A stretch of DNA of 64,000 nt from Drosophila miranda (taxonomy: Eukaryota; Arthropoda; Insecta; Diptera; Drosophilidae), in the NCBI RefSeq assembly GCF_003369915.1, contig NW_022881603.1:10771249-10835248 (forward strand), written 5' to 3'. A model generated the notes under the pieces. It was not told the DNA's origin. It saw nothing but the letters and a program-made list of their open reading frames with translations, and made no database searches. The position numbers and the translations under genes were made by a program. Of the stretch, positions 48,791 to 60,918 are shown in pieces; position 1 is the stretch's first letter, and every line of letters begins with the position of its first letter.

Positions 48791-49730
48791 CGGTTTCTTC
48801 CGAGGCGGCTTGATGAAAATTTACGTCCATCTTCGTTTGGCCACTCTGGCTCTCCCTCCCTCTTTTAGTAGGTTGGTTGGGTCCACTCCCACTAGCTTGG
48901 TTTTGAGATATTTGCTGATTGAATGGATTCTGAGCCCTACTTTGATTCAAGGAATTTTTGAACTCATTGTATAATCCAGGATTTTGGGAATTTTGATTTT
49001 GATTTGTTCGATTAGTCTGATTTGTTCCAGATGAACTCTGAGTTTGATTGTGATAGTTAGTAGTATTATAATTTGGATAATAGTTTCCAACATTCTTTCG
49101 ATTTGATTGAGACGATTTCGATTGATCTTTATTTGTACCTGAATCTGTTGTACTAGCTTCGTACAATCCTTCTTCTTGTGCTGCCTTCTTAAGATTAGAC
49201 AATGTGGTAATATCTTTTCTTGCTAAGGTCATGAACATTCTGTCAGGAAGTTTTCGAGTAATGACATCTTTAATTGTGTTGCTCAAAGCGTTTTTGTAAA
49301 TGACATTATTTTCTGGTATGTTTTCTAAGTTTAGCTTATTGTTTATTAATAATGCTTTTATCTCTAATTCTTCTATAAACTTACGAAGACTGCCGTTGAA
49401 TCTGGTGGTGTATAGTTGTCGTAAGAGTTCTTCATATGGTGTGTGTTTTTTGAACTCGTTGATCAGCGCCGTGTTCAGTTCGAGCCACGTGTTGGGTTGT
49501 ATCATTTGCGATATGCGTTGTGCCTCTCCTGACAGTTGGATCTCGGTCGCTCCAAATAGGATCCTTTGTTGGCGAAGATCTTCAGTTGGATATAATCCGC
49601 ATACATATTCGATTCGTTTGATAAATGAGCTTAGCTGTCCAGATGAACCGTCATAGGCAGGTATTTGTCTGATCGACAGCAGTGCCTGGTTCAAGTGGAT
49701 TTCGCTCAATGATAGTGGTGGTAACGCCAT
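48774..49730 (-). CDS. gag of the endogenous retrovirus
   Basis: Open 318-codon frame starting MALPPLSLSE. The N-terminal and middle part resemble gypsy-group capsid (IPAYDG...FIKRIEYV...LYTTRF.G). The tail is Asn/Gln/Ser-rich with no zinc knuckle, as in the 17.6/297 group. It overlaps the start of pol. The only ORF of the element without visible damage. Confidence 0.88.
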   Translation of the reverse strand: MALPPLSLSEIHLNQALLSIRQIPAYDGSSGQLSSFIKRIEYVCGLYPTEDLRQQRILFGATEIQLSGEAQRISQMIQPNTWLELNTALINEFKKHTPYEELLRQLYTTRFNGSLRKFIEELEIKALLINNKLNLENIPENNVIYKNALSNTIKDVITRKLPDRMFMTLARKDITTLSNLKKAAQEEGLYEASTTDSGTNKDQSKSSQSNRKNVGNYYPNYNTTNYHNQTQSSSGTNQTNRTNQNQNSQNPGLYNEFKNSLNQSRAQNPFNQQISQNQASGSGPNQPTKRGRESQSGQTKMDVNFHQAASEETEEDPI

Positions 49731-50021
49731 GTTGTTGGTGTTGATTGGGTTTTGTTTTCTTTTCAGTAGTTTTTAACTTTATTTTGGTTCACTTGTAAGT
49801 TTTTTGATTTTGTATTTAGTGTTTCACTGTTCTTGGTGGATCACTATCTCCGCTTACTTCAGTTCACTTAATTTTAGTTTTGCAAATCGTATGTGCTCGT
49901 AACACATAGGTTCTTTGGCGGATTTCACAATTTTATTAACGATTCCGGGATTACGTGATCACAGTAATTAGAAATTACACAAGCTGACCATTACCGAAAT
50001 ATAGGAGTTAATTTTAAACGA

Positions 50022-50040
50022 AATCCTACCGACTGCGCCA
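50022..50040 (-). other. Primer-binding site of the retrovirus
   Basis: On the minus strand TGGCGCAGTCGGTAGG follows the LTR end directly, sharing its last T. It matches the tRNA-Ser-type site of 17.6/297 as I remember it. Confidence 0.8.
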
Positions 50041-50633
50041 GTTAAATATCCGCAACTCGATTTTAAGTTTTTAAAAAAGACTTTTATTTTACAACTTAAA
50101 TATCTTTATGTCACAAGATTTAAATGAATTCCCCGACTTGACTTTGGGTCTGCTTGTCTCAAACGGAACTGATCTCTCTGCTGCTGGCTAGTTTCCATGA
50201 GCCCTTCTCTTGGAACTCCCGACTCTGGCTTCGGGCGTTGCTTTCCTCGGCTGCATCTTCGTGTCGGTGGCGTACGTGCCTGGATCGATATTTGGGGATG
50301 CGTCGGCTTTGATGAAAGGCATCCACTGCTGGCGATCGGTGTTGCATTACATGACGGAGCTAGGAATGTGATACTCCTTGGCTTTATGTCTAGCTTTGAT
50401 TGGTCCTCATGAGTGGCGTGATTCTAAAGAATCGATTTCTCGAAAGTGGCGTGATTCTAATGTTGATGAAACAATGTGGTCCATTGTTTATATTATGGGG
50501 GGCCCTAGCTTGGAGCATGGGAAGAAACAGTTATTGATTCTTGAGTGGGGTCCTGTTACTTGTGTGGATGGGGTGGATGAATTGTACATAAACATAATGT
50601 GTATGGGATGTGGGGAATTATGGATATGTCACT
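50040..50633 (-). repeat. 5' LTR of the 297/17.6-type element
   Basis: 594 bp, paired with 43798-44389. Flanked on the right by the ATAT target duplication. Confidence 0.93.
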
Positions 50634-50930
50634 ATATATATTATTTTTATTTGTTATATTTCTATCTCGAGACTCGCGTCCATTGGATACCATAGCTGCA
50701 CCTAGACAGCCACTTATAGAGCTTAATGCATCGGTGATCTTTTTGGAATGCTTTTGAGGCGGCGGCGCGCATTAATTACGAACCATGAACAAGTTCCGGC
50801 TTCTTAGATCCGACAAGTACTCGTAAGCCAAGTTAATTGGGAAACTGCACGCTACGGTCAGTGGAACCCCATGGCATCCCATATATACAAGGTATATCCC
50901 TACATCTGACTATAGAACCCAAACCCATAC

Positions 50931-52410
50931 CTTTTCGCTTGATCAACCGATTGAGATCCTCGAATTTGAGTGTCGGCAACATTTCCTTCTCGGCAGCATC
51001 GACCCTTTCCCGATTGGTCATCCGCTTGCGGAGCCTGGCGGCTGGCTTCACTGGTTTCGCCACTGGATTCGCTTCGCAAGCGATCCATGGTTTCGGTGAT
51101 GCGATAGGCTTGCGTTTGGCGCGTAGGACGCGCTCCTTTGGCGGAGCTGGTGCTGCTGGTGGATCGTCGTCTTGGGTCACGCACAAGGTGACTGTGTTTT
51201 GAGTGACTTTTGTCCTGGCTCCCTCGGCCTTGCTGCGGACTGCGGGCGTCCCGTTCTTTGGTTGGGGGCGTGCCAGCTTATTTGCTTTAGGAGGGCTGAG
51301 TGGGAGGAGCATGAGAGGAGTTCGCTTATGGATATATATGCTCTAACTACGGTGAGGCGCAAGGCGCAATACGAAGTATCTGTCTACCACAAGGATACGT
51401 TTACAATTACGGATACTGGTGGGGATACGGGGGATTAGTCAACGACGAGGTCATGGAGGGGAGCGACATCAGGCTCTGCTTGGGGGCCGTCATGTCGCCG
51501 GCGTCCAGCAGATCCTCGTGGTTATCGGAGTACTTGTTCCGGTTGATCGAGCGCTTCGTCCTATAATTATTCATTGCGAGTGGAAATTGAAACGGCAAAC
51601 AGAAAAAATAATTGGAATAATAAATTGGTAGTGTCTGGGTTTGTGGCAAGTGTGTGACTAGTGTCAAACAAGAATACATATGTCGAAGGACATGTCATCG
51701 AAAACCAGGCTTACTTGAGATTGGGCGGCCTGTATTGCTTCCTGGCGTCCAGCCGTTCCTTTGCTTTCGACGTCTCCTGGGTGTTGTTCAGCTTCATGGT
51801 GGCCTGAATCGCCTTCTCCTTGCACCACTCCACATGCCGGTCGAAGGCCTTCACGTTGAAGTTCCGCTCGCAGTGGGGACAGTGCTCGGAGGCCAGCTCG
51901 GTTTGGGAGTTGCGACGAATGGGCAGAGGAGAGCCCACACTCTGAATATGCAGAAGAGAAAAAGAGAAAGAGAGAGAGAAGGAGAAGGAGTTGAGCGATG
52001 GCTCGATTAATTGGCAGATGTACTCACGTCTGTTGGTATTGTGGATCCAGTGCCTACGGGATCCCGACTCCCAGCGGTGGGGGTGTGAACTCCAGACACC
52101 TTCTCAGCATTGGACAGGCCAAAGTTTTTGGGGAGAACATACGTGGAAAGTGCTGTGACCTCGCGGCGCTGGCGCGAGGAATCAAAGGTATTGCGCTTCT
52201 TTGAGATCTTCTCGCAGACAACGACATGCTTGCGCAGGGCATTCAAGTTGAAGGTGCGGCTGCAGCACGGACAGGGCGTCAGATCGCTGGGGTTGATGGC
52301 CACTATCTCGGGCACGGGCAGCGGCAGTCATCGGGTGAGCGGCGGCGAAGAGGGCTCCTCTTCCTGCCCGCATTCGGGCGCTTCCAACTCGGCCTCCGTG
52401 TTGAATGTGG
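50931..52410 (-). pseudogene. ZC2HC1-like gene, N-terminal half (four exons)
   Basis: Minus strand exons 52410-52028, 51941-51715, 51560-51411 and 51295-50931, each with usable splice sites that keep one frame. Exon 1 has a C2HC finger (CPCCSRTFNLNALRKHVVVC) followed by KKRNTFDSSRQR, a hallmark of ZC2HC1A/B. Exon 2 has the second finger ([20 protein letters not shown]). Exons 3-4 are low-complexity basic sequence, closing at AAAG|GTATGG (50930). An in-frame TGA at 52328-52330 interrupts exon 1 upstream of the first finger. The C-terminal ribbon expected of the family is missing here and lies at 15.4-16.6 kb. The retrovirus and its junction replace what should follow. Confidence 0.75.
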
Positions 52411-53800
52411 CTGCGTGGTGCGGTTATATGGAAGTAGATAATGTAAGAAATCAATTCTGTTTCTGCGAGCACTTTGACAATGTTTTGTATATGCTGTATA
52501 TTCACAAAATATGTATATATATGTAAATATATGTATGTATATTTTCGCGGTTGCAAGCCAATATTTCGATTTCGATTTTCAAATCATGGAGCTATCAGTG
52601 ATCGATAATTAAGCAGTGTTTACACCATTATTTAGTTTTAATTGTGAAAAAATCTTTTTCGGTTGTGTGTGGGCATTAAAAACTAATAATTAACATCACA
52701 TTATGGGGTAAGCAAAAAAGACCATCAATGATGGCAGCTACTGCCAGACAGCGGCAATCCAATTACAATGCGAGGCCAGCGGAGCACCCACGACTGGCTG
52801 CCAGCACAGATTACATCAATCAACGGCACGCATGAGACAAGGGGAGCAGAAATTTCCGCAACATCTTGGGAGTCCTCCCTCCTCCCTCTTCGCGGGGACA
52901 GCTTCTCTCGTTTCAATCGAAATCAATGCAAAGTTTTATGTTACGCATTCTTTTCCCAAACCAGCAAAGAGCCGTTGCACACGACTGCTCTGGCCCGTGT
53001 CGGTGCTAATGACGCCCGCAGAATGCAACAGAATCAAATCCACTGCTGCATTATATGAATCCACTCTTCCCACTTGAGATCTATAATAATAACAGCATCC
53101 CTGTCCAATGGGAGCCTGAGAGAATAGAGAATGGATGGCAATGATTCGGCCAAGTGATTTCGGATGGTCAAGAGTTTACTAGATCAAAAGTTGAAAGCCC
53201 TACAACTGAGTGATGAATGCAATTTTCAATAGACTATATATGTGTCTGTTCCTTCTTTCATAATCAAACGATTCCCTATCCACATCCATTCCATCCACTA
53301 GTCCGCGTCTAGTCGGTTCCAAGCATTTTCCATAGTCTTTCATGGGTCTTTTCGTTGCAGCTGTTGTCGGTCCGCTGTTGGGCAAGCTCTATAAGCCACT
53401 TAAGACATCAGGCCCATAAATGTGTTGTTTTCTGATGTGCAATAAGGTAAAGCATAATACAAACGGTTTTCTCATTCCAGTTCTTGGCCACACTTTGAAC
53501 TTCCAACTGTTTGACACTTGGCGATGCTTCCCATGAACCAAAACATTGGGAACCTAATGAAAGGGCCCCTTCCTCTCTTAGTTCTCAGTAAATCATTCAG
53601 ATTTTCAATTTCGCTTTCATTACGAGTATTTGGTCAAACGGGAGGTGACATCATTCGGAATTGATAAGAATACGAGTACTAGAAGGAGTCAATGAAAAGG
53701 TCGTCTTGGCATTGGATTCTATGAAGCAGATTAAGCAGCTGTTCCAGCATTTACATTTTCCCCCCCACTTAGCTTGGTCACTTGGTCAATTTTGTAGAAA
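52411..53800. other. Intron/intergenic sequence
   Basis: No supported gene. It presumably holds the upstream intron of the ZC2HC1-like gene (acceptor at 52411) and AT-rich sequence. Short open frames here look like chance. Confidence 0.5.
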
Positions 53801-54481
53801 CTAAAACGGTTCATTTAGCATTTGTGTATTAGTTGATAATTTGCATTGAAAATTACTTGGCTTAATTGCTGGGGCTGTTGCTGTTTCTGATGGTTTGGCA
53901 TGCAAATGATTGTTAGTTGGTTGGTTAGTGGACAACACGTCGATCTTATTGACAACAATCAGAATGCGTTGCAGTTGATTGTTATTGTTAGTTGCTGCTG
54001 CTGTTGTTGTTGCAGGTTCAGTGGGCGTTGCTGCGCCCACACCTGGAGGTGTGTCCGACTCACTTGACTTGGCATTGGGCAGATTTTTCTTGCCTTTATT
54101 GCTGCTGCTGCTGCTGCCGTTGCTGTTGCGTTTGAGGGAAAACGTATTGCGGACGCGCGAAAATGTGGACAGCTGTTGCTGCTGATGCTGCTGTTGCGGC
54201 AGTGATTGTTGCGCCTCAATAAGCTGCAACGAGTTGAAAGAACTCTTCAGCGGCTGCTGTTCAAATACGTTAATGCTGCCATTTCCACAACCATTTCCAT
54301 TTTCGTTTTCGTTTTCCCTTTGATTGCAGAAATTCAGTTGAGCTTTTTCGCTGACCAGCAAATCGTTGAGTTGCTGGTACTCCTCGTAGATGCCCCTACT
54401 GTGCCGCTTATTGATTTTGGCCAGTGGCTGAGGCTTCTGCGACTTTGATTTAAAGATCTTGTTCCACATTTTCTTGCTCAT
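53801..54481 (-). CDS. Low-complexity protein of unknown function
   Basis: An open frame of 226 codons from ATG 54481-54479 to a TAG at 53801. The first 45 residues are ordered and basic (WNKIFKSKSQKPQPLAKINK, then YEEYQQLNDLL). The rest is Asn/Gln/Ser-rich, with a phosphorylation-friendly block (NTFSLKRNSNG, SSESDTPPG). It may be a first coding exon whose real end is a splice donor. This is the only host-type ORF in the window with no visible lesion, but I cannot name it or exclude that later exons are lost. Confidence 0.5.
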   Translation of the reverse strand: MSKKMWNKIFKSKSQKPQPLAKINKRHSRGIYEEYQQLNDLLVSEKAQLNFCNQRENENENGNGCGNGSINVFEQQPLKSSFNSLQLIEAQQSLPQQQHQQQQLSTFSRVRNTFSLKRNSNGSSSSSNKGKKNLPNAKSSESDTPPGVGAATPTEPATTTAAATNNNNQLQRILIVVNKIDVLSTNQPTNNHLHAKPSETATAPAIKPSNFQCKLSTNTQMLNEPF

Positions 54482-57400
54482 CTTGCTCAAAATTTGGAGT
54501 ACGCGCGTCTCTGATGATTATTCACCTTCCCGATACTTCGTTATTTTTAAACACATTTCACATTTTCCGAGCTCCGCACCGTTTCGCTCTTTCCAATTGG
54601 ACTTATTCTTGCGCCGGCGTCTGGTTCAATTTTGAGCGGCAGCAACATCGCCGCCAGCCCGCCAGCAACATTAAGCTCTCGCAAGCAACAAGCTGCCCGC
54701 ACAGTGGGCCTTTGGACCTTTTGGCGTTAAAAATCATACTGTGGACCATACTTATGGCGGGGCTATTTTGGATGTTTTTCCTTCGTAGTTGCGACACATA
54801 AATACGTACATATGTCGCTCTAAAACACAAATCGTAGATTGGTGAACTTTAAGTGTCCATATTACCTAAATTAAATTTTCTGGAAATTTGAATTTTTAAA
54901 ATCTCTGAAAGATTTATCATATGCGTGAATCTGAATATTATTCGTATTATCCAAGCCGCTCATAGGATTTTTGATTTTGGCCACCTGATATCCACTGTGC
55001 GACGTGCCGGCAACATGTTGCCGTGCACATTTTGCATGGAATTAAAAATAGTTGCACTCCAGTTTTGGCTTTAGCTGCGGTGTGGATGGGTGGGTGTGGG
55101 TGTAGCTGCTACCAGCAACAAAGGCCACCATTCTTTTCCAACTTATTCCCTCCATTTCTGCTCTGGGTAGTCTGTTTCCCCTTCTCTTGATATTCGCTTG
55201 GTGAGGGTATTGTGGTTTTGAGCAGATATTTGCCACAAAGAGATGAAATCATAAATTATGGTATATCTTGATCAATATAGCACATCATGTCAATACAGTT
55301 ATGCCTATCTGTCTGTTGAAGGTTTAAAGGCACTACATATATCTTATAGCTGACATTGCGAGTTTATATATGTAAGAGTATCAACAGCTTCGGAATTCGT
55401 CTTTGGACTTCCTTTCTTGTTTGTCTTGTCTTTACGGCTGATTTATTTAAAGCCGTCGCCGACACTGCCGCCCGTTCCGCCGCCAAATGTTGCTGAACCC
55501 TTGGCTGCTTAGACCGTCATTCATTCCACTCTGAAATCGGGCAGAATGACTGCCAATTCCCCCCATTTGAATATATTCGAATTTCTAAATTGAAGTAGTC
55601 TTTGGCGCGACTTCCTTTCGGGCCATCAGTCAATCAGCCTAAAGACTAGACATCAAAGTGGATCGTTTCCTGGCCAGTGGGAATTGGGTCCACGACTGGT
55701 ACTGGGTGTAGTAAGTATGTACATATGTACAATAATATGTAATTAAGTCCACTTATGGCACTCCAAAGAAACATCAACTTACTTGCATAAGTTGCATAAG
55801 TGCGCCAAAAAAGGTAACCGCCATCGGAGTTGCATGTGACAACGGCCCTCGGGACAAAAAAAGGGGCGCGTGCGTATAAATAGTCATCTCGAATCTAGAT
55901 GATGTGTTGTATGGATGGCAAGGCGGCGACATGACACAAGCACAAAAACAAGGCAAAAAAAAGTGAACTTAAAATTTAATATTTCCTATGCACTGAATGA
56001 AATTAGGAGGAAAAATGTAAGAAACCTGACAGGAAGTCCAACAAACCTATCATTCTTTAATATGATATTATACTGAAAAGCATTCTGATTTAAGAATTCT
56101 TTTGTACTTCGAACCATGTAGTTTATATTATACGTGGTATTATATACTCCAAGCTAATATATTTACAGATAAAATTATAGAGCAACCCAATACCTCATCC
56201 ATTCAGAATTAACCTCAGGTGAACTCTAGAAGTTCCCACTTCTGTCTTCTCTTTGAGAGCACTTCCTTTCTTATGATGGAATCTTCTAAATATATTGCGC
56301 TAGTGTATCAGAATCGAATTAGACTTCCGAATGATACTATGAGTGACATTTAGATGGCCCCTCTCTATAGCTCTTATAGCTTCTCCCCATCCTCTCTCTC
56401 TTCACATATCAACAACATCGGTGCGTCGTATTTTCCACTAATTAAGTTCTATTTCTTCCAGTCGTCTCCACTCCACTCCCATCCGTCGCTCCCTCCTCTG
56501 CTGTAGTGAAATCATTTCAGTTCATTGGCGCGATTTGTGGTCGGAGGTGAAGCCAAACGATTAGCGAATCGATTTGTGAGTGGCCCACAACGAATTGAAT
56601 GTTGAGCGAAATTGAATTAGATCATTTATAGTAGATTGAAATCAATTAAAACATATCTTTTAGGGGTATGTCATGAATCACTACGAGCTTGGAGTATTTT
56701 TTTCCAGTCAAAAGAAGAAAATAGAAGACTGCCGTTCCTCTACAACGAAATACAAACATTGCTCATTACTTAAAAAAACGTTAGTTTAGTTGTTTAAATA
56801 AATCGCTTGAATCAAAAACGTAGTAGTTTTTCATCCAAAAATATCAGCAAACTTGAAGCACAGCAACACTGACCGTAGCGTAGTTTCAAAGCTTAAGCAA
56901 AAGCTTTATTTTGCACTCGACGGCTAGCTTTTAGCCGTTGCCGCTTAAAGGAAACTTCGCGCATTACTCGTAAATTCGTACTTTAATTCGAAAATAATAT
57001 AAAATTAAGAAACAGCTATCCGTCAATGACAAATTTGCTGATCGAAGAACTCATCTCATCCTAACAAGAGAGTGACTTTGCGATTTCGGCTGGAACACAG
57101 TAAATGTTTTGAAAACTGGTTTCGAGCCAGACAATGAAATTCATCTACATATATATAAATTGCGTTTTGCACAAACTGGTTGGATATTTGACTTTGGAAT
57201 TCATTCTATAAAATAAGCATTGTGTTCGGGCTTTGCTTTGCCACTAAATGTGATTCAATGTCAAGGAAATTCCATGGCAGACAGAGAGGCAGAAAAGGAG
57301 GAAACTCAAGTGTGGGCTGCTGGCACATTAAGCCGAGGGAAGTGGGTCATATGCCCCCCACTGGAGACCATTTAGGCCATATATGCAGATGGGCCATTAC

Positions 57401-57839
57401 AATCTAAATCAGTCAGACAGCCAACCAGCAGCTGGAGAGTGACAATGGAATACTCGTAGTTTTTGCTCGTACGAATATTTATTATTTATTATCGGAAACT
57501 TGTAAAAACTGGCACGCAAAGCCTCCCGACGTGACCGACATGGCTAAGGCGGAACGCCCGATTTATGTCAAGCTGCGAGTATATTTATCTGCCCTATGAA
57601 TATAGCATATAAGTCGAGCCTAGTTTTATTACTTTTTCGTTTCAATTACAGCTCGAATTCTATTTAATTCTGCTTTGTCTTTGTTTTGTGGCTGATTTTT
57701 GCCAAAAGTTAAGCTGACGTTCCTGTTTTGGGTTTTTTTAATTTAATTAAGATTGATTTAGTTTAGTTGACGCTGCTGACTGCAAATGGAAATTGACAAG
57801 AATATGTCAGTGTCTCTTGTCTGTTGCTTGGCTTCTTTT
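54482..57839. other. Long non-coding region
   Basis: 3.4 kb of AT-rich single-copy sequence with scattered simple repeats. I see no ORF, RNA gene or transposon end. Confidence 0.5.
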
Positions 57840-58946
57840 TATACCCGATACTCAAAATGAGTATTGGGGTATATTAGATTTGTGGTAAAAGTGGATGTGT
57901 GTAACGTCCAGAAGGAATCGTTTCCGACCCCATAAAGTATATATATTCTTGATCAGCATCAATAGCCGAGTCGATTGAGCCATGTCTGTCTGTCCGTCTG
58001 TCCGTCCGTCCGTCTGTCCGTCCCCTTCAGCGCCTAGTGCTCAAAGACTATAAGAGCTAGAGCAACGATGTTTTGTATCCAGACTTCTGTGATATGTCAC
58101 TGCTACAAAAATATTTCAAAACTTCGCCCCGCCCACTTCCGCCCCCACAAAGGACGAAAATCTGTGGCATCAACATTTTTAAAGATACGATAAAACCAAA
58201 AACGCAGAATCGTAGAGGATGACTATATGTTCTAGAATGTAGGATCTCAACCAGATCGTATAATTATTATAGCCAGAACCAAGAAAACAATTTCATTCTT
58301 TCTCGCTCTGTCTCTCTCTAACACACAGGTTTCATAGTCGGTTTTGCCAATTGCAAAATATGAGTTCAAGGATCTCAGAACCTATAAAAGCCAGAGCAAC
58401 CAAATTTGGTATCCACACTCCTGTGATATCGGACCTTGACCGTTTCGTGTTCAAATTTCGCCACACCCCCTTCCGCCCCCGCAAAGGACGAAAATCTGGG
58501 GCATCCACAAATCTCAGAGACTATTGAGGCTAGAGTAACCAAATTTGGTATCCGCACTTCTGTTAGATCTCACTATAAAACGTATATCTCAGAATTTCCC
58601 CCCTCCCTTTTCCGCCCCCACAAAGGACGAAAATCTGTTGCATCCACAATATTGCACATTCGAGAAAACTAAAAACGCAGAATCATAGATAATGACCATA
58701 TCTATCAGATTGCTGAATCTGAATCAGATCGGATCATTTTTGTAGCCAAAAGGAACAAATCAATTTGCAGTGGCTACGCAGCCCCCGACGTCACGCTCAG
58801 ACTGATTTTCTGTCTCTCTCGCACGCACTCTTTGTCGTGTCGTTTAATATTAGCGGCGTCTGCCGGAGGAGAGCCATACTGACTTACTGTCGGGTATAAC
58901 TGTAGAGTTGCGGTCTCCGCAGCAACTCACAACGTTCCCCCTCGTT
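57840..58946 (+). mobile_element. DINE-1-like Helitron (amplicon subfamily), full length
   Basis: Forward copy from TATACCC to CCCCCTCGTT, with the GGTTTCATAGTCGGTTTTGCC block. It keeps the ~60 bp missing from the amplicon copies. Confidence 0.92.
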
Positions 58947-60918
58947 ATTTGTTATGGATATGCCCAAAGGAATCGACTGGGTCCACAGATAAAGGCGATT
59001 CGAGGGCTTGAGTACTTAGAAAGGGTATGCTTAGGAGACTTGATAGATATTCCACTTTTCCAGTATTTGCATAGAATGTGCATTAGAAAATCAAATGCTA
59101 ATGGTGTTAACCAATCAATGTGAACATTGACTTTCAATTGTATCAATTAAAGTTGTTTTTCATTGCATTGTCGGCAATTTGTCAGCATACTTCCCCTTCC
59201 CCCCACAAACCGCACAATTAACGCGAACATGATCCATTCACAGTACCCGAAACCGATTAACCGCAGTTCCCACCTGTTAGATCATCATTATGAGGGGGAG
59301 ATCATTATGGGTAGATGTATTATAATTGAGGCAACAGGCTTTCGCTGGATCCGTTGAAGAAGAAAGCCATAAAGAGCAGCACCCATAGCCACACCCGTAG
59401 CCGTACTCGAACAGGTTGAAGTCACACTTTGGAGACTCTGCTTTGTTCCCAGTGCTGATGTCATTCGGTAATCATCTAAGCCGCGTCCCGTCGCACGGGG
59501 TTTGCTTAGAACTCGACAGCACGTCACTTGACTCGAGAGTCGAGAGTAGAGTCGACTAGTCGTGCGAAGGTTACACACAGAATCTTGAGAATCCGTTCGC
59601 CGGATCTCAATTTCAAATCAGAGAACGGACGCGACTGTGTCAATAAGTATTTGTCTGTACACCGCCCGTGTTTGATGTTAATTGCAGCTCTACCCATGCA
59701 CACATGTATCCCCTAAATAGTATCTGTGTGCATATCTGTAGCCTTATGCAAATCTCTTGCTGAAAGCAATAGAAAAGCATTTGCCAGCCTGCCTCTTATT
59801 GGGCTTTTTGGAGCGTTGCAAATATGCATAGAAAATATTTACCAACTGTGAAATATGTTGCGTTTTTTTTTTGTTTTGTGGACGGAGCGGGAAGGACACC
59901 CCACAGAAACTAAAGAAAAAGAAAAACTGATGATTGCTTGATTGGTATTTATTGCTGGAACTGTCAGAGATTGCGATTTGAAATATGTTATTAAAGATAC
60001 AGATAGTTATTTCATATATGTATCCATATTTTGTACATAATTTCCTCTCTGTATTCTATTATTATGATTATCTCTAGATCTGCATACAAGTTTTAAATTT
60101 TTAACAAATTTCCATTGGGGAAAACTGCCAATTACTCGCCTCTACTTTGTTGATCTTCTCTACCAGGGCTAACCACATTCCATGCCAACTCATGCTGCCA
60201 CATGTTTCGACTGCGTCGCCTCGCGAAATTCCAAAAGCTAATTAACGTCAAAGTTAACGAGTCCAAGCCATTTGGCTTGGGTACAGTAAACACCCCCACA
60301 CTGACTCCCAATCCCTTGCCCCCATAAGCAAATCAGTTTCTTAGCCTCGATCTGCAATTAGCACACAAATGGCGACCGAGGAGCCGGCAATGAAATGGCG
60401 AAATGCCGGGCCGAAAGGAGTTTCCTCGGGCCACTGTGGATTTATCGATTAAACACCCTGAAGGGAGGAGCGAAAGTTCTCGGAAAACATGGCTATAAAT
60501 GGTATAATGACGCCAGACATTAAAGCCGCTCCCAGCTGGCCAGTCGGCGGTGGATGTAATATCCTTTGGCCTGGGGACTGGGGGTTGCCCCGGGTTGTTG
60601 TTGTTTGTGCTTCCGTTGTTTTCTGTTGTTGTGCGGCAAACAACTTTGAGTGGACTTGTTGTGCCTGGCTGGGGCAGCGGTGGCCATGGAGCGATTCCAT
60701 CCATATGTGGATCCAGTTGGGTTGCCATGTGTTGTCCCTACTCCTTTTATCTGATCCTGCAGGGAAGCACCCACTGATTGCCTCCTTGCATGCCAACGGT
60801 GACCAAACAACCAACCCAAACGAGAGCCTACCAAAGCCAAAAACTAGAGCAAGACTTCCATATACCCCACAAATATATGGTATGTGTGTCCCTGGCCATA
60901 TCTTATCGGAAAGATAAA
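58947..60918. other. Non-coding spacer between inverted Helitrons
   Basis: About 2 kb. Short ORFs on both strands at 60.3-60.9 kb overlap each other and show no domain. Nothing supported. Confidence 0.5.

Larger units (their letters stand above)
43798..50633 (-). mobile_element. 297/17.6-type endogenous retrovirus (errantivirus group)
   Basis: Complete two-LTR element on the minus strand. LTRs read AGTGACATA...TTTAACT, as in the 17.6/297 group. The target duplication is ATAT (43794-43797 and 50634-50637). The primer-binding site TGGCGCAGTCGGTAGG, next to the right LTR, would suit tRNA-Ser. A polypurine tract (TTGGGGG) adjoins the left LTR. Gene order is gag, pol, env. It is defective: three in-frame stops in pol and a frameshift in env. 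Confidence 0.93.

Noticed and set aside
53979-54185. Plus-strand Leu/Val-rich ORFs over 53.9-54.4 kb
   Set aside because: Antisense of the Gln/Asn/Ser-rich minus-strand ORF; their hydrophobic composition follows from its CAG/AAC triplets.
60333-60917. Overlapping 60-140 aa ORFs on both strands
   Set aside because: No domain, no splice logic, mutually overlapping in several frames; treated as chance.
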